Shown: positions 43,566 through 52,199, numbered from the stretch's first letter. The stretch: 64,000 nucleotides of DNA from Cellulomonas sp. Leaf395 (GCF_001424125.1 NZ_LMQI01000001.1:831287-895286); one strand, 5' to 3'. Translations and numbers: made by a program. The notes: generated from the letters alone by a model not told the origin.

Positions 43566-45650
43566 TCAGGGCTTCCAGACTTGGATGACGCTCGGTCGCG
43601 GCCCGCCCCACCGTCCGCCGTCGAGGGTGCCTGGCGCCACGTAGTCCGGGAACAACGAGTGCTGCTGCGCCCAGGTGCCGTTCTCGCCGGGGTGCTGCAC
43701 GGCGACGTAGACCATGCCGTCGCCGTCGCGGACCACCGGCCCGCACGTCTCGGACTCGGCGGGCACCGAGAGGAACTGCTGGACGCGGCCGCGCTCGGGG
43801 CCCTCGAGCGGCACCTTGAACAGGCCGTCGCAGTACCCGATGACGCCCGGCGCACCGTCGGTGGCGAGCCACATGTTCCCCGCCGAGTCGAACGTGACGT
43901 TGTCCGGGCAGGAGATGGGGGAGACCTGGTCGGCCGGGAAGCCCGCGAAGTACGTCGAGGTGTTCGTCGCCGGGTCGCCGCAGAGCAGCAGGATGCTCCA
44001 GCCAAAGGTGGTCGCCGCGGCGTCGTCGCCCGCCTCGGTGATCTCGATGACGTGGCCGTCGCGGTTGGCGCTGCGCGGGTTCTGCTCGGTCGCGCCCTCC
44101 TTGCCGACCTTGCCGCGGTCGGTGTTGTTGGTGCAGACGACGTAGACCCGGCCGGTGGTGGGGTGCGGCTCGACGTCCTCGCAGCGGTCCATCTTCGTGG
44201 CGCCGACCGCGTCCGCGGCGAGCCGCGCGTTGACCACGACCTCGTCGGCGCTGAACCCGGGCACCTGGCTGACCCCGTCGATCATGAGCGGGAGCCACTC
44301 CCCGGTGCCGTCGAAGGCCCCGTCCGACGGGAGCGCCCCCGTACCGGTGATCTCCTCGACCGGCGAGTCCCCGGAGAACCGGGCGACGTACAGGCTGCCG
44401 GACGCCAGGAGCGTCTTGTTGTGCCGACGGGCGCGCTGGCTCGCACCCGGCCGGTAGGTGTCCGTCGAGACGAACTTGTACAGGTAGTCGAACCGCTCGT
44501 CGTCGCCCATGTACGCCACCGCGCGGCCGGTCCGACCGATGACGACGTTGGCGCCCTCGTGCTTGAACCGGCCGAGCGCGGTGTGCTTCACGGGCGGGCT
44601 GTGGGGGTCCTGCGGGTCGACCTCGACGATCCACCCGAACCGGTTCGGCTCGTTCTCGTAGCCGGGCGTCCGCGCGTCGAACCGGGGGTCGACGGACTCC
44701 CAGCCGCGCGTGGTCGCCTTGTCCGCGAGGCCGTAGCGCAGGTCGGCGGCGCTGGTGCCGGCGGTGCGGAAGTAGCCGTTGAAGTTCTCCTCGCCCGACA
44801 GCACCGTGCCCCACGGGGTGGTCCCGCCCGCGCAGTTGCCGAGGGTGCCCCGCGCGGTCGTGCCCGTCGGGTCCTCCACCGTCCGGAGCAATGCCGAGCC
44901 GGCGGCCGGGCCGCTGAACGTGAACGGGGTGTTCCCCGTGATCCGCCGGTTGATCGGTGCGCCCACGGCGTACGTCCACGGCGTGCCCTTGCGCCTGCGG
45001 TACAGCTGCACGACGGCCATGCCGTGCGCGGCGATCGCGGTCCGCCGCTGCTCGTCGAGCTCCTCGGGCGTGGTGGCCGGGGGGAACATGATGTTCTCGT
45101 TCGTGTACTCCTGGTTGGCGACGAGGACGGCGCTGTCGCCGCGCGGTGCCTCGATGATGTCCAGGTAGTCGTTGTTGTAGCCGAACTGGCGCTCCTGCAG
45201 CTGCGCGGTCTGCGCGTTCGGGTCGAACGCGTCGCGCGTCGAGAACAGCGGGTCGCCCCAGCGGATGATCGGCGCCCACCGGTACCCCTCCGGCACGACG
45301 AGCTGGTCCACGGAGGCGGCCACCGGCGCGATCGGGGTGAACGGGAGCGTGGCTGCGGCCGGTCGACCCCACGCGGCTGCCGGCTGCGCGTCACCCACGG
45401 CCGAGCCGATGGCGATCGCCCCGCCGGCCGCGACCGCGCCCCAGAGCACCGACCGTCGCGTCAGGCTCGCGCTCGCGATGTCCCGGAAGTAGGCGTTGTC
45501 GCTGGTGTTCGGCACCGGGTGGAAGCACGCGTCGGCGCACTTGAGGTGACAGGTGACCGGGGACCGCTTGCCGGCGGTGTGGCCGGCCATGGGCAGCAGG
45601 AGTCGCCGGGACACGCCGCGCACGGCGTCCCGGTCGTCGGTGGTCGTCAT
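43566..45650 (-). CDS. phoX: PhoX-family alkaline phosphatase (DUF839), Tat-exported
   Basis: The 694-residue protein has an unusually long N-region with CHLKCADACFHPVPNTSDNAYF before the Tat motif TRRSVLWGAVAAGG near residue 65 and the AAA cleavage region. The long Cys-containing N-region is also typical of actinobacterial PhoX. The mature part shows PhoX features: VLVANQEYTNENIMF, the NCAGGTTPWGTVLSGEENF metal/phosphate site, WVDP-like and EVDPQDP segments, and MDRCEDVEPHPTTGRVYVV. PhoX enzymes are Ca2+/Fe3+-dependent monoesterases that release phosphate outside the cell. The ATG at 45650 is preceded by a PHO-box-like direct repeat. Confidence 0.92.
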   Translation of the reverse strand: MTTTDDRDAVRGVSRRLLLPMAGHTAGKRSPVTCHLKCADACFHPVPNTSDNAYFRDIASASLTRRSVLWGAVAAGGAIAIGSAVGDAQPAAAWGRPAAATLPFTPIAPVAASVDQLVVPEGYRWAPIIRWGDPLFSTRDAFDPNAQTAQLQERQFGYNNDYLDIIEAPRGDSAVLVANQEYTNENIMFPPATTPEELDEQRRTAIAAHGMAVVQLYRRRKGTPWTYAVGAPINRRITGNTPFTFSGPAAGSALLRTVEDPTGTTARGTLGNCAGGTTPWGTVLSGEENFNGYFRTAGTSAADLRYGLADKATTRGWESVDPRFDARTPGYENEPNRFGWIVEVDPQDPHSPPVKHTALGRFKHEGANVVIGRTGRAVAYMGDDERFDYLYKFVSTDTYRPGASQRARRHNKTLLASGSLYVARFSGDSPVEEITGTGALPSDGAFDGTGEWLPLMIDGVSQVPGFSADEVVVNARLAADAVGATKMDRCEDVEPHPTTGRVYVVCTNNTDRGKVGKEGATEQNPRSANRDGHVIEITEAGDDAAATTFGWSILLLCGDPATNTSTYFAGFPADQVSPISCPDNVTFDSAGNMWLATDGAPGVIGYCDGLFKVPLEGPERGRVQQFLSVPAESETCGPVVRDGDGMVYVAVQHPGENGTWAQQHSLFPDYVAPGTLDGGRWGGPRPSVIQVWKP

Positions 45651-45691
45651 GGGGACCACCGTGCCGGTCGAACGGATGCGGCAGAACGGAC

Positions 45692-45713
45692 ACCGGATGA
45701 CGACCGCGTGAAC
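45692..45713 (-). promoter_or_regulatory. PHO-box-like direct repeat in front of phoX
   Basis: Two adjacent 11-bp units on the minus strand, GTTCACGCGGT and CGTCATCCGGT, agree at 7 of 11 positions. The first matches the PhoP half-site GTTCACC at 6 of 7. The pair lies 42-63 bases before the phoX ATG, as expected for phosphate-starvation activation. Confidence 0.4.
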
Positions 45714-45812
45714 GATGCCGACGCGCCTGTCGCCGCGCTGCCACCTGACGGCCACGGGTCGTTCATCCAGGCCGACCACGATGGGCGTACCACCGTCGTG
45801 AAGGAGCCTGCC

Positions 45813-46079
45813 GTGCGAGTCGAACGTGGTCTGACGCACCTGTCGTCGACCGTGGTCACCGAGCCTGTGTACGTCGTCGAGTTCTGGACCAGCGGCAGCG
45901 AGACCGAGCAGTGGCGGGTGCTCGACGCCGAGGATGTCGACGACGTCATGGACTGGGCGCGCCGCCGGCAGATCGGCCGCGTCCTGTCGGTGAGCATCGA
46001 GCACCACGACGAGTACGGGACGTCGGTGCTGCGGCTGCTGGGCGAGTCCCGCGCCGGTCGGGCGGTGCGCTCGGCGTGA
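45813..46079 (+). CDS. Uncharacterised small protein
   Basis: The 88-residue protein starts at GTG 45813, six bases after a perfect AAGGAG. It contains VYVVEFWTSGSETEQWRVLDAEDVDDVMDWA and VLSVSIEHHDEYGTSVLRLLG spread over what looks like one alpha/beta domain. No family was recognised. It is divergent from phoX and may share its regulatory region. A very long frame back to 42885 is antisense to phoX and is rejected. Confidence 0.65.
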   Translation: MRVERGLTHLSSTVVTEPVYVVEFWTSGSETEQWRVLDAEDVDDVMDWARRRQIGRVLSVSIEHHDEYGTSVLRLLGESRAGRAVRSA

Positions 46080-46086
46080 GTGCAGG

Positions 46087-46101
46087 CTCGCCGACGGCGA
46101 G
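46087..46101 (+). terminator. Weak hairpin after the 88-residue protein gene
   Basis: CTCGCCG-A-CGGCGAG is a 7-bp inverted repeat 8 bases after the stop. The usable stem is 5 bp with a 5-nt loop, so this is tentative. Confidence 0.3.
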
Positions 46102-46179
46102 TCGGTGACTGACGCGCCTGGTCACGGCACTATGGGCCCGTGGGCGGTGGCGCCGACGGCTCGGGCGAGGGGATCAGTG

Positions 46180-46653
46180 ATGGAACAACGGCTCAGGGTT
46201 CGGCACGTCGGCGCGCTCCTGGTGGTGCTCGGGGCGCTCTCGCTGTCCGGGTGCGCCTCGAACACCGCGATCGAGGACTTCCCCGGGCTGCCGGTCGTCC
46301 CTGTCGCGGCCGAGGGCGCCGAGGAGGGCGGGGAGGCCGAGCCGGAGCTCGAGGAGATCGAGGTCACCGAGGGTGAGACCAGCGCGGTCTACCTCGACAA
46401 CGGCGACCGGCTGGCCGTCGTGACGTGGGGAAGCTCGACCTGCCCGCTCGTCGGGTCGAGCATCTCCGTCGTCGAGGACGCGAACAGCGGGAACTCCGTG
46501 CGGGTCGAGGTGGAGGAGATCGCTGCCGACGCCGTCTGCACCTCCGACTTCGTGCCGCACACCACCGTCTTCGGCACTCCGGAGAACACGACGACGACGA
46601 AGCCGCTGAACGTCGACGTCAACGGCGAGGAGATCGTCGTCCCCGTCAAGTAG
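46180..46653 (+). CDS. Small lipoprotein of unknown function
   Basis: The 157-residue protein from ATG 46180 (GAGGGG 7 nt upstream) has a lipoprotein signal ending SLSGC near residue 24. An acidic linker of mostly Glu/Ala (about 40-65) follows, then a compact beta-rich domain with two Cys (STCPLVG and DAVCTSD) that probably form a disulfide. Similar secreted domains are common in Cellulomonas-like genomes without known function. Its stop overlaps the stop of the convergent acetyltransferase gene by 8 bases. Confidence 0.7.
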   Translation: MEQRLRVRHVGALLVVLGALSLSGCASNTAIEDFPGLPVVPVAAEGAEEGGEAEPELEEIEVTEGETSAVYLDNGDRLAVVTWGSSTCPLVGSSISVVEDANSGNSVRVEVEEIAADAVCTSDFVPHTTVFGTPENTTTTKPLNVDVNGEEIVVPVK

Positions 46654-47131
46654 TCGGGCGGACATACTGCAGCAGCTCCGGACGGGGCGGGAAGGTGCTC
46701 CGGGTCCGCTCAGCGGTCGGCCGCCAACCGAGCCTCTCGTAGAACCGTCGCGCCCGGCGGTTCCCCGTGAACACCCAGAGCCGGGCGTTCTGCACGCCGC
46801 GGGTCCGCATCCGCTCGAGCGCCGCATCGTGGGCACCCTGCGCGACGCCGGTGCTCCAGTGCTCGACGGCGATCCCGAAGTGCAGGAGCTCGTCGCCGCG
46901 GATCGCGACGAAGCCGACGAGCGCGTCGTCCAGGCGCACGGTGCAGCAGTCGACCCCCGGCGCGTCGATCTCGCGCCGCCAGCGATCGGCGACGACGTCC
47001 CGAGGAAACGGGTACTCGCTCTGCGGGAACACGTCGACGAGCGCCCGGACGGCGCCCGGCACCTGGACGTCGAGCACCGCGTCGACGTCGGCCGCCGTCA
47101 TCGTGCGAAGGGTCACGGGCGCCGCTGCCAC
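46646..47131 (-). CDS. GNAT-family N-acetyltransferase
   Basis: The 161-residue protein shows the GNAT fold order: VTLRTMTAADVDAVLDV at the N-terminus, LVGFVAIRGDELLHFGIAVEH as the beta4 strand region, and a GAHDAALERM helix in place of the usual R/QXXGXG/A loop. The C-terminal LWVFTGNRRARRFYERLGWRPT follows. This is a typical acetyltransferase with a slightly degenerate CoA loop. The substrate is unknown. It starts at GTG 47131 (GTG 47116 is an alternative). It is divergent from the DHA2 transporter at 47232. Confidence 0.82.
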   Translation of the reverse strand: MAAAPVTLRTMTAADVDAVLDVQVPGAVRALVDVFPQSEYPFPRDVVADRWRREIDAPGVDCCTVRLDDALVGFVAIRGDELLHFGIAVEHWSTGVAQGAHDAALERMRTRGVQNARLWVFTGNRRARRFYERLGWRPTAERTRSTFPPRPELLQYVRPTT

Positions 47132-47231
47132 GCCCGCCAGCCTACGAGGGCCGATCCGGCGCACGCAGAGCCGTGCCGATGTCCTCTTTCGGGTCCGACT
47201 GCTCCTACGCTGCACAGATGAAGGCACAGCG

Positions 47232-48818
47232 ATGACCACAGGCCCGGAGCCCGCAGCGCCGCTCGATCGGCGCCTGGCCATACTTCTCGCGATGGCGATG
47301 TTCGTCCTGGTGGTCGACACCTCGTTCATGAACGTCTCGATCTCGGCGGTCGTCGCGGACCTGGACACCACCGTCAGCGGCGTCCAGTCGGCGATCGCGC
47401 TCGAGGCGCTCGTGTCGGCCGCGTTCATCCTGATCGGCAGCAAGGTGGGGGACCTGGCCGGTCGCAAGCGCGCGTACGTGATCGGCCTGCTCGCGTACGC
47501 GACGGGCGCGGTCGCGATGATGCTGGCCCAGAGCCTCACCGCGGTGATCATCTTCTGGGCGATCATCGGCGGCCTGGGGGCGTCGCTCCTGCTGCCCTCG
47601 ATGCAGTCGTTGATCCACGGCAACTTCACCGGCGGCGCGCAGGTCAAGGTCTACGCGCTCGTCGGTGCGTCCGCGTCGATCGCCGCGGCGGTCGGCCCGC
47701 TGCTCGGTGGGTTCATCACGACGTACCTGTCGTGGCGGGTGGCGTTCGGGCTCGAGGCGCTGATCATCGTGGTCGTGCTCTCCGGCATCAAGCTGGTCAA
47801 GGACGTGAAGTTCACGGGCGACCGCTCGATCGACCTCGTCGGCGCGGGGCTGTCCGCGCTCGCCATGGGCGGCATCGTCCTCGGCATCCTCGTGTGGCAG
47901 GAGGGCGGCGAGGCGGTCGGTGCGCTGATCGCCCTCGGCGGCATCGCCCTCGCGGCACTCGTCTGGTGGCTCCTGCGCCGCAAGCGCGAGGGCAAGCCGG
48001 TGCTGCTCGACCCCGACCTGTTCCGGCTCCCGCTGTTCCGCGTCGGTGTGTCCCAACAGACGCTTCAGCAGATCACGCTCGGCGCCGCGATGATCACGCT
48101 GCCGATCTTCCTGCAGATGGTGCTCGAGTACGACGCGATGGCGGCCGGCCTCTCGCTCGCACCCCTCTCGCTCAGCATGTTCGCGATGGCCCTGCTCGCG
48201 GGGAAGCGCTCCGGACGGCGCCGCCCGGCCTCGATCGTCCTGGTGGGCTTCGGGCTGGTCGTCGTCGGCATCCTCCTGCTGATCCCCGTGATCCCGCGCG
48301 CGACGTCCGGCTGGTACCTCGTGCTCCCGCTGATCGTCGTGGGCTCCGGCCTCGGTCTGCTCGTCTCGCAGCTGAACAACTACACGCTGTCGCCGATCAC
48401 AGAGGAGCGCGTCAGTGAGGCGGCGGGCGTCAACTCGGCCGCCGGCTCGTTCGGGCTCTCGTTCGGGCTCGCCTTCGCCGGAGGCGTCATGCTCGCTGCC
48501 CTGTCGCTCGGGTTCACCGCCCAGGCGGACGCGAGCACGGTCCTCTCAGCCGAGGAGCAGACCCAGGTGGCCACCGCGCTCGAGGAGGACGCCGAGCTGA
48601 TGAGCAACACGAAGCTGGAGGAGACGCTCGCGGGTCAACCGCCGGAGGTGCAGGCCGAGATCGTGCGCATCAACACCGAGGTCCGGCCGCGCGCCCTGCA
48701 GATCGCGCTCCTGGTCCCGCTGCTCGCAGGCATCGTCGGGCTGATCAACGGCTTCCGGATGAGGCGCCTGCCCGACCCGCAGCCGAATGCCGCGATCGAA
48801 GGGGTGGCTCTGGGCTGA
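47232..48818 (+). CDS. MFS transporter, DHA2 (14-helix) drug-efflux type
   Basis: The 528-residue protein has about fourteen hydrophobic helices. DHA2 features are VLVVDTSFMNVSISAV in helix 1, the GSKVGDLAGRKRAYVIG loop, GASASIAAAVGPLLGGF in helix 5, and a long extracellular loop with coiled-coil-like acidic segments between the last two helices (about 440-490). These proton antiporters export drugs, quaternary ammonium or other lipophilic compounds. The ATG at 47232 has only a weak ribosome-binding site. Its candidate -10 is TACGCT at 47206-47211. Genes around it give no regulator. Confidence 0.88.
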   Translation: MTTGPEPAAPLDRRLAILLAMAMFVLVVDTSFMNVSISAVVADLDTTVSGVQSAIALEALVSAAFILIGSKVGDLAGRKRAYVIGLLAYATGAVAMMLAQSLTAVIIFWAIIGGLGASLLLPSMQSLIHGNFTGGAQVKVYALVGASASIAAAVGPLLGGFITTYLSWRVAFGLEALIIVVVLSGIKLVKDVKFTGDRSIDLVGAGLSALAMGGIVLGILVWQEGGEAVGALIALGGIALAALVWWLLRRKREGKPVLLDPDLFRLPLFRVGVSQQTLQQITLGAAMITLPIFLQMVLEYDAMAAGLSLAPLSLSMFAMALLAGKRSGRRRPASIVLVGFGLVVVGILLLIPVIPRATSGWYLVLPLIVVGSGLGLLVSQLNNYTLSPITEERVSEAAGVNSAAGSFGLSFGLAFAGGVMLAALSLGFTAQADASTVLSAEEQTQVATALEEDAELMSNTKLEETLAGQPPEVQAEIVRINTEVRPRALQIALLVPLLAGIVGLINGFRMRRLPDPQPNAAIEGVALG

Positions 48819-48832
48819 ACGTCGGGAGGCGG

Positions 48833-50254
48833 CTACCGGGCCGCCTCGCTGACAGCAGCGGCCAGACGGGCCACCGCCTCGTCCAGCCGTGCGTCGACCA
48901 GGTTCCCGTACCCGACGACGAGCGCCGGGGCCGACGCCGCGTCGTCGAGGCGATAGCGGCCGGCCGGCACCACCCGGACGTCCCGTCGAGCGGCCAGCCG
49001 GGCCACGTGGTGCTCGTCGACGCCGGGCGGCAGCCCCAGCACCACGTGCAGCCCCGCGGCCAGTCCGGTCACGGGCAGGCCCGGCAGGTGCCGCTCGAGC
49101 GCGACGAGCAGTGCCGCACGTCGGCGCCGGTACCGACCGCGGGCGGATCGTAGGTGTCGGTCGTAGCCCCCGCCGGACAGCAGCGCGGCGCAGGCGAGCT
49201 GATGCAGCGACGGCGGGGCGCTCGCGTCGATGTCGAGCCCGGCACGCGCGGCGGGGACGTCGTCGGGTGGGACCAGCCACCCCACGCCGAACCCCGCGGC
49301 GAGCGTCTTGCTCAGCGAGCCCAGCAGGGCGACGCGGTCGGGTGCCAGCGCGCGCAGGGCCGCCACCGGGCGGCGGTCGTAGCGGAACTCGGCGTCGTAG
49401 TCGTCCTCGACGATCACCCCGTCGACGGAGCGGGCCCACCGCACGAGTGCCTCGCGCCGCGCCGGGACGAGCGCGGCGCCGACGGGGAACTGGTGCGAGG
49501 GGGTCACCAGGGCGGCGCGCGCGCCGGTGCGCACGGCTGCTGCCACCAGGGCGTCGACGTCCAGCCCATCCGCGTCCACCGGCACTGGTACCGGCTGCAG
49601 GCCCGCGGCCGCGGCGACGTCGCGCAACCGCGGCCAGCTCGGGTCCTCGACGAGCACCGCGTCGTGGCCGGCGGCCTTCAGCGATCGCGCCAGACGAGTC
49701 ATGCCGTCCGCTGCGCCGTGCGTCACGACGACCGTGTCCGCATCGACGAGCACCGCGCGCGTCACCGCCAGCCGCTCGGCGAGCGCCCGCCGCAGTGCGG
49801 GCACGCCGCGGGGGTCCGGTGCCGCGAGGTCCCCGGGTGTCGCGGACGCGACCGCCGTCCGCACGGCCGCGACCCAGGCTGCACGCGGCAGGTGGCGCAG
49901 GTCCGGCACGCCCGGACCGAGGTCGAACTGCGGCCGCAGCTGGACCGGGGGGTCGGCGGCTCGGGCGGGGGCGAGGGTGGGCCACGAGGTGGCGGCGACG
50001 CGCGTGCCGGCGCCCGTGCGAGCGTCCAGCACACCCTCGGCCACGAGGCCGCCGTACGCCTGCGTCACCACCCAGCGCGAGAGGCCCAGGTCGCGGGCCA
50101 GCGCCCTGCTCGGTGGCACCGGGTCGCCGGGACGCAGCCGGCCGTCGCGGACGGCGGCGCGTAGCGCCCGTTCGAGCGCGACGTGCACCGGCTGGCCGCC
50201 CTCGATCGTGACGAGCACGTCGCCGACCCACCGATTGGTCTGGTCATCTGCCAC
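48833..50254 (-). CDS. MocR/PdxR-family regulator (GntR HTH fused to aminotransferase-like domain)
   Basis: The 473-residue protein has an N-terminal winged-helix GntR domain (RLRPGDPVPPSRALARDLGLSRWVV near residue 42). After a linker, a fold-type I PLP aminotransferase domain contains FQPR-like SRHQ changes, EDDYDAEFRYDRRP near residue 265 and the PLP-binding Lys in GSLSKTLAAGFG near residue 300. MocR proteins sense PLP or related metabolites, most often to regulate pdx genes, but no pdx gene lies nearby. The likely target is the divergent aldo/keto reductase. The GTG at 50254 has TACGGT eight bases upstream, overlapping an inverted repeat. Confidence 0.9.
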   Translation of the reverse strand: MADDQTNRWVGDVLVTIEGGQPVHVALERALRAAVRDGRLRPGDPVPPSRALARDLGLSRWVVTQAYGGLVAEGVLDARTGAGTRVAATSWPTLAPARAADPPVQLRPQFDLGPGVPDLRHLPRAAWVAAVRTAVASATPGDLAAPDPRGVPALRRALAERLAVTRAVLVDADTVVVTHGAADGMTRLARSLKAAGHDAVLVEDPSWPRLRDVAAAAGLQPVPVPVDADGLDVDALVAAAVRTGARAALVTPSHQFPVGAALVPARREALVRWARSVDGVIVEDDYDAEFRYDRRPVAALRALAPDRVALLGSLSKTLAAGFGVGWLVPPDDVPAARAGLDIDASAPPSLHQLACAALLSGGGYDRHLRSARGRYRRRRAALLVALERHLPGLPVTGLAAGLHVVLGLPPGVDEHHVARLAARRDVRVVPAGRYRLDDAASAPALVVGYGNLVDARLDEAVARLAAAVSEAAR

Positions 50255-50260
50255 AGGAAT

Positions 50261-50278
50261 GGACCGTACTCCCGGTCC
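50261..50278. promoter_or_regulatory. Inverted repeat covering the MocR promoter
   Basis: GGACCG-N6-CGGTCC is a perfect 6-bp inverted repeat. It overlaps the -10-like TACGGT (50263-50268, minus strand) of the MocR gene and lies upstream of TAGCGT (50289-50294), the likely -10 of the aldo/keto reductase. This fits control of both genes by the MocR protein. Confidence 0.55.
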
Positions 50279-50327
50279 GCTCCGCGCCTAGCGTCGGACC
50301 TGTCACCAGATCCACGAGGAGAACACC

Positions 50328-51314
50328 ATGCAGCAGCGCACCATCGGCTCCGGACCCACCTCCACCGACGTCAGCGTCCTGTGCCTGGGCACCATGCACT
50401 TCGGCACGCACACCCCGCGCGAGACGGCCTTCGAGGTCCTCGACCGCTTCGTCGACGCCGGCGGCACCTTCCTCGACACCGCGAACAACTACAACGCCTG
50501 GGACGCGGGCGGCCACGGGCACGAGAGCGAGGACGTGATCGGCGCCTGGTTGGCGTCGCGCGGGCTGCGGGACAGCGTCCGCATCGCGACGAAGTGCGGT
50601 GCCGCCAAGAAGGACCCGGCGCTGCCGCTGTCGGGCACGCCGCCGACGAACTACCAGGGCCTGGCCGCCGAGACCATCCACCGCGAGGCCGCGACGAGCC
50701 TGCGCCACCTGGGCGTCGACCGGATCGACGTCTTCTACGGGCACGTCGACGACCGCGACACCGCCCTGGAGGAGACCGTCGGCGCCTTCGGCAAGCTCGT
50801 GGCCGACGGTGTGGTCGGCGTGCCGGGGATCTCCAACGTCACGACCTGGCGCGTCGTCGAGGCGCGCGAGACCGCCGCCCGCCTCGGTGTCGAGCCGTAC
50901 GGCGTCGTCCAGCAGCAGGGCAGCTACGTGTACCCGAGCCCGACGCCGTTCCGGTCCAACTGGGTGTCCGGCGACCTGCTCGACTACGCCGCGTCCACCG
51001 GTGTCGACGGGCGGCCGCCGCTGGCCGTGACCGCGTACTCGCCGCTGCACCAGGGCGCGTACACGCGCGCCGACAAGCCGCTGTTCGGCGGTGCAGACCA
51101 CCCGAGCAGCCGGCGTCGGGTCGAGGTGCTGCACGAGGTCGCCCGCGACGCCGGTGCCACCGCGAACCAGGTCGCGCTCGCGTGGCTGCTCGGCGGGCCG
51201 ACACCGGTCATCCCGATCGTCGGGGCCCACACGGTCGCCCAGCTCGACGAGTCGCTGGGCGCGCTCGACCTCGTGCTCGACGACGAGCTGCGCGCGCGGC
51301 TCGACGCGGCCTGA
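50328..51314 (+). CDS. Aldo/keto reductase
   Basis: The 328-residue TIM-barrel enzyme has the AKR catalytic tetrad: Asp and Tyr in FLDTANNYNAW near residue 55, Lys in RIATKCGA near residue 88 and His in VFYGHVDD near residue 140. C-terminal IPIVGAHTVAQLDESL matches the cofactor-binding end. It reduces aldehydes or ketones with NADPH. The motif ISNVTTWRV and the large loop near residue 200 are like the YajO/Tas group. A GAGGAG ribosome-binding site precedes the ATG. It is controlled, probably, by the divergent MocR regulator, so a vitamin B6-aldehyde or similar substrate is possible but unproven. Confidence 0.88.
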   Translation: MQQRTIGSGPTSTDVSVLCLGTMHFGTHTPRETAFEVLDRFVDAGGTFLDTANNYNAWDAGGHGHESEDVIGAWLASRGLRDSVRIATKCGAAKKDPALPLSGTPPTNYQGLAAETIHREAATSLRHLGVDRIDVFYGHVDDRDTALEETVGAFGKLVADGVVGVPGISNVTTWRVVEARETAARLGVEPYGVVQQQGSYVYPSPTPFRSNWVSGDLLDYAASTGVDGRPPLAVTAYSPLHQGAYTRADKPLFGGADHPSSRRRVEVLHEVARDAGATANQVALAWLLGGPTPVIPIVGAHTVAQLDESLGALDLVLDDELRARLDAA

Positions 51315-51324
51315 CGGACGCCCG

Positions 51325-51837
51325 TCAGACGTCGGTGGCGAGGCGTCGTTCCATGAGGACGACGTCTCGCCACCGTCCTGCCAGCGGGCCGTAGGTCATG
51401 CGGCCGAGCCGCTCCCGGGTGCCGACGACGCGGAAGCCTGCGGCGGTGTGCAGGGCGAGGCTCGCGGAGTTCTCCGGGAAGATGCCGGACTGCACGGTCC
51501 AGACGCCTCCGGCGGCAGCCGAGTCGAGCAGCGCGTCGAGCAGCGCCCGGCCGACGCCGCGCCCGCGCGCAGCCGGGTCGACGTACACGGAGTGCTCGAT
51601 CACCCCGGCGTACACGCACCGGTCGGACACCGCCGACGCGGCGGCCCAGCCGAGGACCCGGCCGTCGTCGTCCAGCGCCACCAACCGGTGCTCGCGCACC
51701 TTTGCGGCGTCGAAGGACTCCCAGGTCGGCGGTGCCGCCTCGAAGGTGGCGTGCCCGGTCGCGATGCCGGCGGCGTAGATGCGCTCGACGTCCGCCCAGT
51801 GCTCGGCGGCCAGCGGGACGATGCGCAGCCCGGTCAC
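51325..51837 (-). CDS. arsN1: ArsN1-like N-acetyltransferase (phosphinothricin/arsinothricin type)
   Basis: The 170-residue GNAT protein begins GLRIVPLAAEHWADVERIYAAGI and includes TGHATFEAAPPTWESF, GVIEHSVYVDPAARGRGVG (the CoA loop) and GIFPENSASLALHTAAGFRVVG. These match the phosphinothricin acetyltransferase family and its ars-operon branch ArsN1, which acetylates the antibiotic arsinothricin. Its GTG at 51837 overlaps the arsR stop by 4 nt, so it is coupled to the arsenic regulator. That location supports ArsN1 over a general PAT or methionine sulfone acetyltransferase. The longer frame to 53760 is antisense. Confidence 0.8.
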   Translation of the reverse strand: MTGLRIVPLAAEHWADVERIYAAGIATGHATFEAAPPTWESFDAAKVREHRLVALDDDGRVLGWAAASAVSDRCVYAGVIEHSVYVDPAARGRGVGRALLDALLDSAAAGGVWTVQSGIFPENSASLALHTAAGFRVVGTRERLGRMTYGPLAGRWRDVVLMERRLATDV

Positions 51838-52199
51838 GCGGCGCTCGTCGTCAGGTGGGTACCGAGGTGGCGGGTCACCGACTCGAGCGCCCCGGGCACC
51901 AGCGCGAAGTAGGCCCACACGCCGCGCTTGTCCCGGGTGATCAGCCCGGCGTCGGTGAGCACCTTCAGATGGTGCGACACCGTCGGCTGGCTCAGGCCGA
52001 CGGGCTCGATGAGGTCGCAGACGCAGGCCTCCGCGCCGTCCTGCGCGGCGATGAGCGACAGCAGCCGCAGTCGTGCGGGGTCGGCCAGCGCCTTGAGCGT
52101 GCGGGCGAGCTGGAGGGCGTCCTGCTCGCTGATCGCCGGGCTCGTGGCAGGGGTGCAGCACGCGGCGGGGGTCGAGACGGGCAGCAGGTCCAGAGGCAT
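51834..52199 (-). CDS. arsR: ArsR-family arsenical-resistance repressor
   Basis: The 121-residue protein has the ArsR wHTH: ARTLKALADPARLRLLSLI, the metal-site segment EACVCDL (Cys59, Cys61) in the alpha3 region, and LSQPTVSHHLKVL as recognition helix. An N-terminal vicinal pair Cys14-Cys15 adds possible As(III) ligands. It should repress the divergent arsM operon and itself until arsenite binds. The ATG at 52199 is six bases after CATACT, consistent with a leaderless message; the longer frame to 52313 overlaps arsM's control region and is rejected. Confidence 0.9.
   Translation of the reverse strand: MPLDLLPVSTPAACCTPATSPAISEQDALQLARTLKALADPARLRLLSLIAAQDGAEACVCDLIEPVGLSQPTVSHHLKVLTDAGLITRDKRGVWAYFALVPGALESVTRHLGTHLTTSAA

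Noticed and set aside
42885..46079. A 1064-residue open frame on the plus strand across the phoX region
   Set aside because: It is the antisense shadow of phoX and lacks any domain; only its last 88 codons, with a perfect ribosome-binding site at 45801, look like a gene.
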